From assembly GCA_028274925.1 (NCBI GenBank), contig JAQCNR010000250.1, positions 1 to 6,241 of the forward strand: DNA of 6,241 bases. Reading direction: 5' to 3'. The DNA comes from Halovenus sp. (GTDB lineage Archaea; Halobacteriota; Halobacteria; Halobacteriales; Haloarculaceae). This document shows positions 1-5,940 of the stretch, piece after piece; the stretch's first letter is position 1; every line of letters begins with the position of its first letter. Below the pieces are notes generated by a model. The model did not search any database, was not told where the DNA came from, and saw only the letters and a list, made by a program, of their open reading frames with translations. Made by a program: the position numbers and the translations under genes.

Positions 1-1603
1 GTACGTCTACATGAATCAGGCCCACGCCGATATCTTCGAGTACAACCCCGAGGAGTTGCTCGGCTGCGAGTGGCGTGACCTCTACGGCGACGACGAGACC
101 GAGCGACTGGAGGCCGAAGTGTTTCCGGAACTCGTTGACACGGGGTCGTGGCGTGGCGAAACTGTCGGTCAAAAACGGGATGGGACCCCCGTTCATCAGG
201 ACATCGGTCTCGCGCTGTTGGACAGCGGTGAGTTGATCTGTACGAATAGGGCTATAACCGCACAAAAACAACGCGAAGCGGAACTCCAGCAGCAACGAAG
301 TCAGATTCGAGCACTGTTCGATAACTCCCCGGACAGCATTGTCATCCACGATGCCGACGGAGCTGTTCTCGATGTCAACGAGACTACCGTCGAATCCCTT
401 GGTTACGACCGAGAGACGCTCACATCGATGAATGTCGCCGAATTCGAGGCAGGCATCGACCGTTCGGAACTCGTCGCCATCTGGGCGGAGATGAGGCCAA
501 ACGAGACACTCAAAGTCGAGGGCGAACACCGTCGACAGAACGGCGAGACGTTCCCCGTCGAAGTGTGGGTGAACAAACTCGACATCGGTGATAACACCCG
601 ATATGTCGCTGTCTCTCGAGATATCTCCGAGCGGAATCAGCGCGAAGCGGAGCTCAAACGGAGCCGGGAGTTTGTCGAAAAGGCCCAAGAGAGTGCCGCT
701 ATCGGCGGCTGGGAGGTCGATCTCGAAACGGAGTCGGTTCGCTGGACCAACGAGGTCTATCGGATTCACGAGCTACCAACAGATAGATCGGTCAAACTCG
801 AAGACGGATTGAGCTTTTATCACCCTGAGGACAAAGCCGAGATTGAAGCCGCCTTCGACCGACTCGTGGCCGAAGGGGAATCGTACGACCTCGAACTCCG
901 AATCGTCACTGCAGAAGGCCACACCCGGTGGGTCCGCGCGGTCGGCGACCCCCAGCGTGACGAGGAAGGGGTCGTGACTGGAGCCGTTGGCATCGTCCAA
1001 GATATCACCGAACGGTATGAACGCGAGGCAGAGCTCCGGGAAGTGAAAGAACGGCTCGACCTGGCCGTCGAGGGCGCGAACCTCGGCGTCTGGGACTGGG
1101 ATATGGAGACCGACGCCGTCACCTTCAACGAACAGTGGGCATCGATACTCGGCTTCTCGCTGGATGAACTCGACCCACGAATCGAAACGTGGGAAGACCG
1201 GGTGCACCCTGCGGACATGCCGGATGTCGAAGCGCAACTCGACGCTCACATCGCGGGTGAAACCGAGCTGTACGACTGTGAACACCGGATGCAAACCAAA
1301 GGTGGCGATTGGCGGTGGATCAGAGATGTCGGCAAGGTTGTCGACCGTGACGAGGACGGCAGCCCCGCGCGTGCGGTCGGGATTCATCTGGACATCACCG
1401 AACAGAAAGAGTCGAAACTGTCTCTCGAAGAGGAGCGAGATATGTTTGCCGAGGGTCCCGCGGTGGTCTTCAAATGGCAAAGCGACGACGGCTGGCCAGT
1501 CGAATACGTCTCCGAGAACGTCGCAGAGACCTTTGGCTACACGTCAGAACACTTACATCCGGGGAGGTCCCGTACACCGAGCTGGTTCACGACGATGACT
1601 TAG
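1..1603 (+). pseudogene. Multi-PAS sensor protein, first fragment (open at left edge, frameshifted at its 3' end)
   Basis: The frame is already open before the ATG at 11 (Y-V-Y precedes it in PAS style), so the true start lies outside the window. Counting from that Met, PAS repeats with PAC-type ends lie at about 1-88, 95-208, 222-336 and 344-464. They end in motifs such as VSRDISERNQ, GIVQDITERY and GIHLDITEQK and are joined by helical REAEL-type linkers. A fifth PAS starts near 474 and runs cleanly to GYTSEHL. After that the frame turns into non-homologous residues and stops at 1601-1603, while the expected PAS sequence continues in the next frame from 1555. PAS domains sense ligands, redox or light in the cytoplasm. 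No transmembrane segment is visible. By family knowledge this is either a haloarchaeal PAS/GAF histidine kinase or a Bat-type regulator. That the gene is broken is inferred from the shift; a sequencing error could mimic this one lesion. Confidence 0.85.
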
Positions 1604-2259
1604 AGCGCGTTGCCAGCGAGGTGGAGGCACAGAGTGACGAGACGACAGACCGATTCAGTCACGAACCGTACCGAATGGTGACGAACGACGGCGATGTCCG
1701 GTGGGTCACGGATAACACCAAGATCATCCGAACTGATGGCGAAATTTCGCACTATCTCGGCTACCTGATCGACATCACCGAACAGAAACGATTCGAAACC
1801 TCGCTTCGAGAGAGCGAACAGTCACTCCGGGAACTCACCAGTATCGCCTCGGATACCGACCGTGACTTCGAGGCCAAACTCAAAGCACTGCTGGAACTAG
1901 GGGCCGAACGGCTTGGGCTCCCGTATGCCTTTTTAAATCGAATTGACAACGACACACAACACGTCGTGCAGGCTATTGGCGACCATACCGAGATTCAGCC
2001 CGGGGCTTCAGCCCCAACATCAGAGACGTACTGCCGGAAAACCATCGAGCAGCCGAGGCCACTAACTGTGCAAAACGCCGCTGCTGAGGGGTGGGAAGAC
2101 GACCCGGCCTACGAACGGTTCGACCTCGGCTGTTATATCGGGGGGAGTGTCACTGTCAATGGTGAACAGTACGGGGCGCTCTGCTTTGCCGATGAAACGC
2201 GACGTGACCACGAATTTACCGACACGGAGCGCACGTTCGTGGAACTACTGGTCCAGTAG
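1555..2259 (+). pseudogene. Multi-PAS/GAF sensor protein, second fragment (rest of PAS 5 plus GAF domain)
   Basis: This frame continues the fifth PAS domain from the frameshift. It reads TSGEVPYTELVHDDDLERV, then a PAC-type tail ending GYLIDITEQK near 1788, then a helical linker, then a GAF domain at about 1828-2253. GAF hallmarks include ERLGLPYAFLNRID, SETYCRKTIEQ, GSVTVNGEQYGALCFAD and the closing TDTERTFVELL helix. GAF domains bind small ligands or chromophores; none can be assigned here. An ATG-initiated reading is open from 1474, but residues before 1555 do not look like PAS, so no independent start is believed. The frame ends at TAG 2257-2259 after E-L-L-V-Q. Haloarchaeal relatives usually have Trp at this point, so a TGG to TAG nonsense change is likely. 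Homology continues past the stop. Confidence 0.8.
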
Positions 2260-2412
2260 ATTAGCCACGAGCTTTCGAGGGCGGCCGTCGAGACGAAACT
2301 CCGGAGTATTAACCAGACGGCCAAACAGCTCATGTCCGCTCAGTCGAGGGAGCAGATATCGTCGCTCACCCTCGAGAGTGCAACATCGATTCTGAATAAA
2401 CCGGTCATCGGC
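2260..2412 (+). pseudogene. Sensor/regulator third fragment: linker and start of a second, Bat-type GAF domain
   Basis: In the same frame as the GAF fragment and directly after the TAG, the sequence reads ISHELSRAAVETKLRSINQT and then AKQLMSAQSREQISSL, followed by a helix ending ATSILNKPVIG. This matches my memory of the linker and first helices of the GAF-like domain found in bacterio-opsin-activator (Bat) type proteins and in some haloarchaeal kinases (pattern: L-N-x-T-A-x-x-L-M-x-A-x-T/S-R-E-x-I). Only about 50 residues remain. After about 2412 the frame carries Arg-rich, non-family residues, and a different remnant starts in other frames. No HTH_10 output domain or HATPase follows within the window. 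It has no start of its own and is presumably untranslated. Confidence 0.6.
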
Positions 2413-2419
2413 GCCGTTG

Positions 2420-2501
2420 TTCGACGAGAGCGGACGCTGCGGAGGCCCACCGAGCGATCATGGAGGAGAGCTTTCTGGGCAAAATCGTTCTCACATCCTG
2501 A
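2420..2501 (+). pseudogene. C-terminal remnant resembling an MDR-family oxidoreductase (zinc alcohol dehydrogenase / quinone reductase)
   Basis: Two short adjacent frames look like the end of a medium-chain dehydrogenase/reductase. Codons from 2420 read FDESGR. From 2433, in a different frame, they read DAAEAHRAIMEES and then FLGKIVLTS, closing with TGA at 2499-2501. The pattern DAAEAHR, about ten residues, GKIVL and stop is the usual last helix and strand of this family (for example x-P-L-x-D-A-A-E-A-H-R...GK-(I/L)-V-L). Residues expected between the two pieces (about YPL) are missing, consistent with a small deletion plus frameshift. The preceding K-P-V-I-G-A-V (about 2398-2418, sensor frame) would fit either family, so the junction may lie in that shared stretch. 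Family assignment rests on roughly 25 residues and is inference. Confidence 0.55.
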
Positions 2502-2713
2502 ACTCGCGTTCCATCGGAGCCAGTTTGTAGAATCTTGCTCTGTCCTCGTTGATTCGATTTGTGTCTTCCTCCCATTGACCCAGTACCACGACCTCAATCC
2601 AATCAGCACCCCCTCAAAATTTGCGCGTTCCATCCTGTACGAGTTTGGAGAATTGACAGGATATTGTCATCGGCAGCACGCGGAACATAGAGACATACTC
2701 CGCTAACATGGCT

Positions 2714-2749
2714 CGGACAGTCTGCGTACCAATTTTACCAGACTGTTCG
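2714..2749. repeat. Imperfect inverted repeat (11-bp arms, 14-bp loop)
   Basis: The left arm 2714-2724 (CGGACAGTCTG) and right arm 2739-2749 (CAGACTGTTCG) are inverted copies with one mismatch, which would be a G:U pair in RNA. The loop contains AATTTTA, which resembles an archaeal TATA element. It lies 62 bp before the ATG at 2811. It could be an operator for a dimeric repressor, a transcript hairpin, or a leftover terminal repeat; no direct duplication flanking it was recognised. Confidence 0.55.
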
Positions 2750-2767
2750 CAATACCAATCTCTTCCC

Positions 2768-2775
2768 ATAATTTA
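2768..2775 (+). promoter_or_regulatory. Possible TATA box for the zinc-module gene
   Basis: ATAATTTA lies about 40 bp upstream of the ATG at 2811, which would give a short leader of roughly 13 nt. A second AT-rich block (TATACTATTTTA, 2791-2802) is too close to that ATG to be its TATA box by usual haloarchaeal spacing. The assignment is tentative. Confidence 0.3.
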
Positions 2776-2810
2776 CCCGTGTGACGACCCTATACTATTT
2801 TACAAACAGC

Positions 2811-3227
2811 ATGTCTCCAACAGACTCCTCCCAACAACAGAGGGACGACTTCTCTCGTCAGCCACCTATCCAGTGTGACGCGTGTGAGTCTGCGCTTCAC
2901 GCTAACGGCGGTGCGTTTTCCTTCCTCATAGTGGAACAGCTCAGACTGCCACTTATTGGGTGTACGCAGCATCTCGAGCAGTTCAGGTCTGTCTGTGGGC
3001 TTACGACTGACACCACGGCTGAAATATTAGACCATTACCCAGCGGGCGGTATCACCTGTCCCAGTTGCCGCCTTGCTCCTCATACGACAGATCATGTTGT
3101 AGTCCCCGTACAAGACGGAGCAGTTGCCATTCTTGCCTGTCAGGAGCATCAGGCAAAGATCATTGACCGGTTCCACACAGGGCTCGATACGCAACAGCAA
3201 CTCACCACTTCTCTCAATCTCGAATAA
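2811..3227 (+). CDS. Small protein with two CxxC...CxxH putative zinc-binding modules
   Basis: This 138-residue protein of unknown function holds two matching modules. The first has C22-D-A-C25 and C51-T-Q-H54; the second has C83-P-S-C86 and C110-Q-E-H113. In each, the CxxC knuckle is followed by a beta-rich stretch (FSFLIVEQLRLPLIG; HVVVPVQDGAVAILA), then CxxH opening a helix, the order of a treble-clef-like zinc fold. The near-equal spacing (25 and 23 residues between knuckle and CxxH) points to an internal duplication. The N-terminal 20 residues are polar and look disordered. There is no signal peptide or membrane segment, so it is probably cytoplasmic. A GTG at 2781 would add ten residues, but the ATG at 2811 is preferred because the extra residues look non-coding and the nearest usable AT box fits the ATG better. 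Possible roles include DNA or RNA binding or protein contact, but none is shown. No operon partner is visible. Confidence 0.8.
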   Translation: MSPTDSSQQQRDDFSRQPPIQCDACESALHANGGAFSFLIVEQLRLPLIGCTQHLEQFRSVCGLTTDTTAEILDHYPAGGITCPSCRLAPHTTDHVVVPVQDGAVAILACQEHQAKIIDRFHTGLDTQQQLTTSLNLE

Positions 3228-3508
3228 TACTCCAGTGGCCAACGCTCGGTGATTCAATCGTGCTCTGGCGAGCAGTTGCTGTAACGGCATCCTGAGCCTC
3301 AACAGGCATATTTCTGTGACAGCAAATTCTGGAAGGTTGGATACCACCCGAGGACGACGGGGTCAATCAGGGCACACAGAGCCGCTCGGTCCAATACCAT
3401 TCCCTGGGTTAGTTCTCTCATTTACCTTTTTGCTCATTATTGCGCAGACTCCAGCAGTCGATTCAACGTCCGATGTTCTCAGTAGTCAGTCATAGCCCAT
3501 TGCAGCGG
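3228..3508. other. Intergenic stretch with no recognised gene
   Basis: This lies between the convergent ends of the zinc-module gene and the S9 peptidase remnant. The only frame that looks at all protein-like is a 40-codon minus-strand ORF (3419-3421 ATG to 3299-3301 TGA). It reads MRELTQGMVLDRAALCALID and ends LLSQKYAC, and I cannot place it in any family. A short T-run (CTTTTTG) near 3426-3432 could help end plus-strand transcripts. No transposase motifs or terminal repeats were recognised. Confidence 0.5.
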
Positions 3509-4020
3509 TCAGTCGCTATGCTCAGCAGGTTCTTCGGCCGGCATCCGCCGCTCAAGAAAGTCGGCAACGAGTTCAAATGAGCGGATTTTGTTGTCGATGT
3601 CAGTTGAGCCGTGGCCCTCTTCGCCAAGTTCGTTGTACTCAAAATCACCGTCTTCGCCCTCGTTATACCCCTCTTCGAAGAGAGCATCACGGAACAGACG
3701 AGCTTGCGAAATCGGACAACGTGGGTCGTTGACGCCGTGGATAATGGAGAGCGGAGCGGCGAGATTTTCGACGTGCGTGACTGGTGAGCGGTCCTTGTAC
3801 AGCGCTTCGTTCTCTTTAGGACTGCCAAGATGTCGCTCTAGCGCGGTTTTGAAGTGAGGCATTGACTCTTCGTAGAGCGCTGTGAGGTCCGTGATACCAA
3901 CTTGGCTGATTCCTGCCGCGTATAATTCGGGATAGTTCAACATCTGCATATTCGTTGAATACCCGCCATACGAGCCCCCCATCACGGCAATCCGGTCCGC
4001 TCGGTCTCTTGCTCAGTAAC
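3509..4020 (-). pseudogene. S9-family (prolyl oligopeptidase type) serine peptidase, 3' fragment
   Basis: This is the catalytic end of an S9 alpha/beta-hydrolase peptidase (dipeptidyl- or acylaminoacyl-peptidase type). In the main frame, counted from GTG 3985, the nucleophile elbow GGSYGG puts Ser at residue 5, Asp is at 87 in HGVNDPRCP, and His is at 125 in EEGHGS. The frame is intact to TGA at 3509-3511. Upstream it reads ADRIAVMGGSYGG but then meets TGA at 4013-4015. One frame over, codons from 4020 read V-T-E-Q-E-T, which fits the usual T-E-Q-E-T-D-A-D-R-I-A-V, so one base has been lost near 4002. Homology ends at about 4020. Family members have some 600 residues with an N-terminal beta-propeller; only about the last 170 remain. 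GTG 3985 opens inside the nucleophile strand, so it cannot be a genuine start. The fragment is very likely inactive. Confidence 0.85.
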
Positions 4021-4024
4021 CGAC

Positions 4025-4032
4025 AATTATTA
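4025..4032 (+). promoter_or_regulatory. TATA-like box of the 59-residue gene
   Basis: AATTATTA is centred about 31 bp before the ATG at 4060, which fits a transcript with no leader or a leader of a few bases. It lies within about 5 bp of the broken end of the S9 peptidase remnant, so the promoter begins right at that junction. Confidence 0.5.
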
Positions 4033-4059
4033 TCAGTTCAGAGCGTACGTAGAGCCACA

Positions 4060-4239
4060 ATGGCACAACACATTGTGGAGTTCGCCGAACCGCACGCTCT
4101 CACCGATGGTGACGACCGGACGCTGACCGTCAGCGGATACGATGACTTTGGAAGTATGTATAATCTGGAGCTTCCAGACGGCGACACGCGGTCTGTCGGG
4201 AAGCAACTCGTTGAGAACATCACCGAAGTTGACGAGTAG
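4060..4239 (+). CDS. Small acidic protein of unknown function (59 aa)
   Basis: The protein begins MAQHIVEFAEPHALTDGDDR and ends VGKQLVENITEVDE. It is strongly acidic, as expected for a haloarchaeal cytoplasmic protein, and alternates short beta-like stretches (RTLTVSGY, MYNLELP) with Asp-rich turns. This suggests a small beta-sheet domain with a C-terminal helix. No Cys, metal motif, signal peptide or membrane segment is present. The frame is open upstream to 3955, but that part overlaps the S9 remnant antisense and is Ser/Arg-rich, so the ATG at 4060 with its AT box 31 bp upstream is chosen. I do not recognise the family. It is convergent with the 128-residue gene and stands alone on its strand. 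Confidence 0.8.
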   Translation: MAQHIVEFAEPHALTDGDDRTLTVSGYDDFGSMYNLELPDGDTRSVGKQLVENITEVDE

Positions 4240-4266
4240 AAGTAGCTGCCGTTGCGCTTTTAGATA
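4240..4266 (+). terminator. Possible T-rich terminator between convergent genes
   Basis: A GC-rich stretch (GCTGCCGTTGCGC) is followed by CTTTTAG just after the stop of the 59-residue gene. The T-run is short, so this is a weak call based on position between convergent genes. Confidence 0.25.
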
Positions 4267-4347
4267 TCACTCGTGGGGTACAGGGCGCCGATTAAATACC
4301 CAGTTCTCAACCGCAGCGACGTGGGTGACGCCTTCACAGCGGCACAT
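4267..4347 (-). other. In-frame 26-codon extension directly after the stop of the 128-residue gene
   Basis: The TGA that ends the upstream gene (4348-4350) is followed immediately, in the same frame, by ATG at 4345-4347 and 26 sense codons. They read MCRCEGVTHVAAVENWVF then NRRPVPHE and end in TGA at 4267-4269. Either the original gene was longer and the TGA is a nonsense mutation, or this is a tiny coupled ORF, or chance. If it belongs to the gene, the gap to the convergent plus-strand gene shrinks from 108 to 27 bp. No family match is recognised. Confidence 0.3.
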
Positions 4348-4734
4348 TCAGGACTTGCCCGGACTGGACTCCGTCTGAACGTGACTGGCTCGTGCCGGTG
4401 TGTCGATGTAGAAATCCGGGTCGGCCTGTATTCCGATGCGGACAAACTGGTCGCGGATGTGGGACTTGGCCGTGGCAATAGCCTCCTGTGGTCCGGCGAA
4501 TCCGCGCACTGTCGGTCGCTCGAAGGCAACTCGTATCGTGTCCTGATCGGTTTCGAGCTTCTGCCCACCGGACTCCACTCGGTAGAACCCGTCACAAACC
4601 CACACGTACGGGGCTGGCACTACCGGCGCGCCACTGTACGACGGCGGAGTCTCGTCTGGTTCGTACAGTGTCCCCGTCGTCCCAGTACCACCAGCCAAGC
4701 TGCAGATGAGCAACATGAGCTCTCTCGGCGTCAT
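4348..4734 (-). CDS. Uncharacterised haloarchaeal-type protein (128 aa)
   Basis: The protein begins MTPRELMLLICSLAGGTGTT. A Pro-rich linker follows (DETPPSYSGAPVVPAPY), then a beta-rich core (YVWVCDGFYRVESGG, DTIRVAFERPTVRGF), then an amphipathic helix (PQEAIATAKSHIRDQFVRIGI) and an acidic end. The N-terminal hydrophobic stretch is short and mixed, so it is probably not a signal peptide. Codon and acidic-residue use fit a real gene better than the overlapping frames on either strand, which are Ser/Arg-rich. The start at 4734 is the only ATG giving the full core. The gene follows the 354-residue gene on the same strand after 95 bp, so it could be cotranscribed or have its own promoter; a weak AT-rich element lies near 4762-4772. 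I do not know the family, and its function cannot be inferred. Confidence 0.7.
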   Translation of the reverse strand: MTPRELMLLICSLAGGTGTTGTLYEPDETPPSYSGAPVVPAPYVWVCDGFYRVESGGQKLETDQDTIRVAFERPTVRGFAGPQEAIATAKSHIRDQFVRIGIQADPDFYIDTPARASHVQTESSPGKS

Positions 4735-4740
4735 ATCCCG

Positions 4741-4752
4741 GTTCCACGGAAC
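4741..4752. repeat. Short palindrome upstream of the 128-residue gene
   Basis: GTTCCACGGAAC has perfect 5-bp arms around a 2-bp centre and sits 7-18 bp before the start codon at 4734. In this position it could overlap a transcription start and act as an operator, but a palindrome this short can also arise by chance. Confidence 0.3.
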
Positions 4753-4829
4753 TGAGGCTGTCGACTCTTTAGTGCCCCCGTTAGTAAACTCGCCGTGCCG
4801 AGCGAGATTAGCTACAGTCTCGTTTCAAG

Positions 4830-5894
4830 TTAGACGGAGCTGTTTTTGCCCAGCTGTGGACAGCCGAGTCGAGCTGCAATCTCGTGATTGCTGACAGACT
4901 GGAGTGGCTCCAATGGTGCGCTGGCAAAGTTCTTGAGACAGGCTGCTACTGCCTCGGGAGTCGTGGTGTCGTCGGTGAGATACGCGTCAATGAGCGCGTG
5001 GTAATCTCGTTCGGTAAATCGAGTATCTGTACGAGTCGATAGCGATGTCTGCCCGAGAGCCCAGTCTGCGCGCCACTCGCTTGGGGCGCTCCCGAGCGCA
5101 TCTGGGTCGAATCGCGGATACGCTGCTGACAGTCCGAGTGACTGCGCAGTCTCGATGGGGTCATCATGGCTGTGCCGGGCGCCAAGACGTGCTAAGTCCG
5201 CATGGAAGACCCCATCAAACACGTCGGCGCTGTCACGAGTCAATACATCACCGTCTTTGAGATGTCGATGACGGGAAACGAGCAATGCAACGACACGCCC
5301 GCTTTGCCACGCCACTATCGTTTCGGCGTCTGTCTCTGCTACATCCGCGAACACGTGCTCGAGCAGGAGCCGCTCATCGTGGCTACTCTGAGCCTCGCGA
5401 TGGTAGACGGTGGGTGCTGTCGCGCTGTTGAACTCTTGGAGACAGACTGCCGTTAGTTCGTAGCTCTCGGGAGCGCCTGGAGAGACAGCCGTCTTTTCAT
5501 CGGTCGGCACGGCAACGACCGTCAGCCCGAGGCAGTCAGACTGGCCACCGAGTCGCGGGACCGCGCGTGGTGCTGATGCGTGCGTCTCGGGCGACGTTAT
5601 CGTCAGCGGTTCCATGCGACTGTGAGACTGTTCAGTCGGTGTGAACCGGAACTCAGCACCGGTATAGCTGTCAGTTTGGGAGACATCGCTGAATTCGTAC
5701 CACTGTCCGCGCTGCCAGTTGGGTGAGTCACTTTGCGGTGAGACAGTACTCTCAACCCGACTCTGGACTCCATCAGCGTCGGTACAGTACAGAGTCTCAC
5801 GCTCGTCGCCCGTTTCGGTTGCCTGTGTGACAATCTGGTCAATTCTGAGTTTGAGCGACGACGTTTCCTGCCGGCTGAACGCATTGATACTCAT
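4830..5894 (-). CDS. Unknown 354-aa protein; possible OB fold plus inactive PolB-exonuclease-like domain
   Basis: This is a long, acidic, clearly coding frame starting MSINAFSRQETSSLKLRIDQ. Residues about 15-95 alternate beta-like stretches with the phrase NWQRGQWYEFSDV, a pattern seen in OB-fold (RPA-like) single-strand-binding domains. From about 120 to 325 the layout resembles the N-terminal exonuclease domain of family B DNA polymerases: a strand LGLTVVAVP, a strand YELTAVCLQEF, then DERLLLEHVFADVAETDAET leading to IVAWQSGRVVALL, then VFHADLARL and DYHALIDAYL. The metal-binding acidic residues expected at these positions (DxE in the first strand, N/D in the second motif) are absent, so any such domain would be inactive. 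This assignment is inference from pattern only. The ATG at 5894 is chosen over ATGs at 5984 and 5981 because a TATA box sits 26 bp upstream and the extra 30 residues are basic and unlike the rest. It could act in DNA maintenance, but this is unproven. Confidence 0.85.
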   Translation of the reverse strand: MSINAFSRQETSSLKLRIDQIVTQATETGDERETLYCTDADGVQSRVESTVSPQSDSPNWQRGQWYEFSDVSQTDSYTGAEFRFTPTEQSHSRMEPLTITSPETHASAPRAVPRLGGQSDCLGLTVVAVPTDEKTAVSPGAPESYELTAVCLQEFNSATAPTVYHREAQSSHDERLLLEHVFADVAETDAETIVAWQSGRVVALLVSRHRHLKDGDVLTRDSADVFDGVFHADLARLGARHSHDDPIETAQSLGLSAAYPRFDPDALGSAPSEWRADWALGQTSLSTRTDTRFTERDYHALIDAYLTDDTTTPEAVAACLKNFASAPLEPLQSVSNHEIAARLGCPQLGKNSSV

Positions 5895-5915
5895 AGCGTA
5901 ATTGAGTACTCTGCA

Positions 5916-5923
5916 GATATAGT
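5916..5923 (-). promoter_or_regulatory. TATA box for leaderless transcription of the 354-residue gene
   Basis: On the minus strand ACTATATC is centred about 26 bp before the ATG at 5894, the standard haloarchaeal spacing for a leaderless transcript. A purine-containing CAAAG just upstream could serve as the BRE. Confidence 0.6.
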
Positions 5924-5940
5924 GGCTTTGTTGGTGAGAA

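Larger units (their letters stand above)
2502..2780. other. Non-coding or unrecognised stretch between the MDR remnant and the zinc-protein gene
   Basis: No gene is recognisable here. An open plus frame runs to 2706 (ending in ...HRQHAEHRDILR) and an open minus frame covers part of it, but both are rich in Cys, His, Ser and Arg, lack the acidic bias of the real genes and match no family I know. The right part is AT-richer and holds an 11-bp imperfect inverted repeat (2714-2749) and an AT-rich box at 2768-2775, so it is probably the control region of the gene starting at 2811. Confidence 0.5.

Noticed and set aside
773..1480. Long minus-strand ORF opposite the PAS gene (235 codons)
   Set aside because: It is antisense to well-supported PAS repeats and its residues (Phe, Val, His rich) match no family; this is a typical shadow in GC-biased coding sequence.
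1547..1561. Programmed ribosomal frameshift in the sensor gene
   Set aside because: No slippery heptamer or clear downstream structure was found, and the extra nonsense mutation argues for simple decay.
2002..2015. GGGGCTTCAGCCCC hairpin as a terminator or regulatory element
   Set aside because: It lies inside the GAF coding frame, has only a 2-base loop, no T-run follows, and the residues it encodes fit the domain.
2257..2259. TAG as a pyrrolysine codon
   Set aside because: The site fits a Trp codon, the same gene has a second lesion upstream and a truncation downstream, and nothing in the window points to pyrrolysine machinery.
2340..2633. Minus-strand ORF of 97 codons over the MDR remnant and adjacent spacer
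   Set aside because: Its composition is not haloarchaeal-like, it crosses the remnant junction, and no motif is recognised.
3985..3985. GTG at 3985 as a true start of a short S9 peptidase
   Set aside because: It falls in the strand leading to the nucleophile elbow, so the product would lack part of the hydrolase fold; clear family sequence continues upstream.
4273..4755. Plus-strand ORF of 160 codons over the 128-residue gene
   Set aside because: It is Arg/Ser/Cys rich without acidic bias, while the minus frame has an acidic, domain-like composition.
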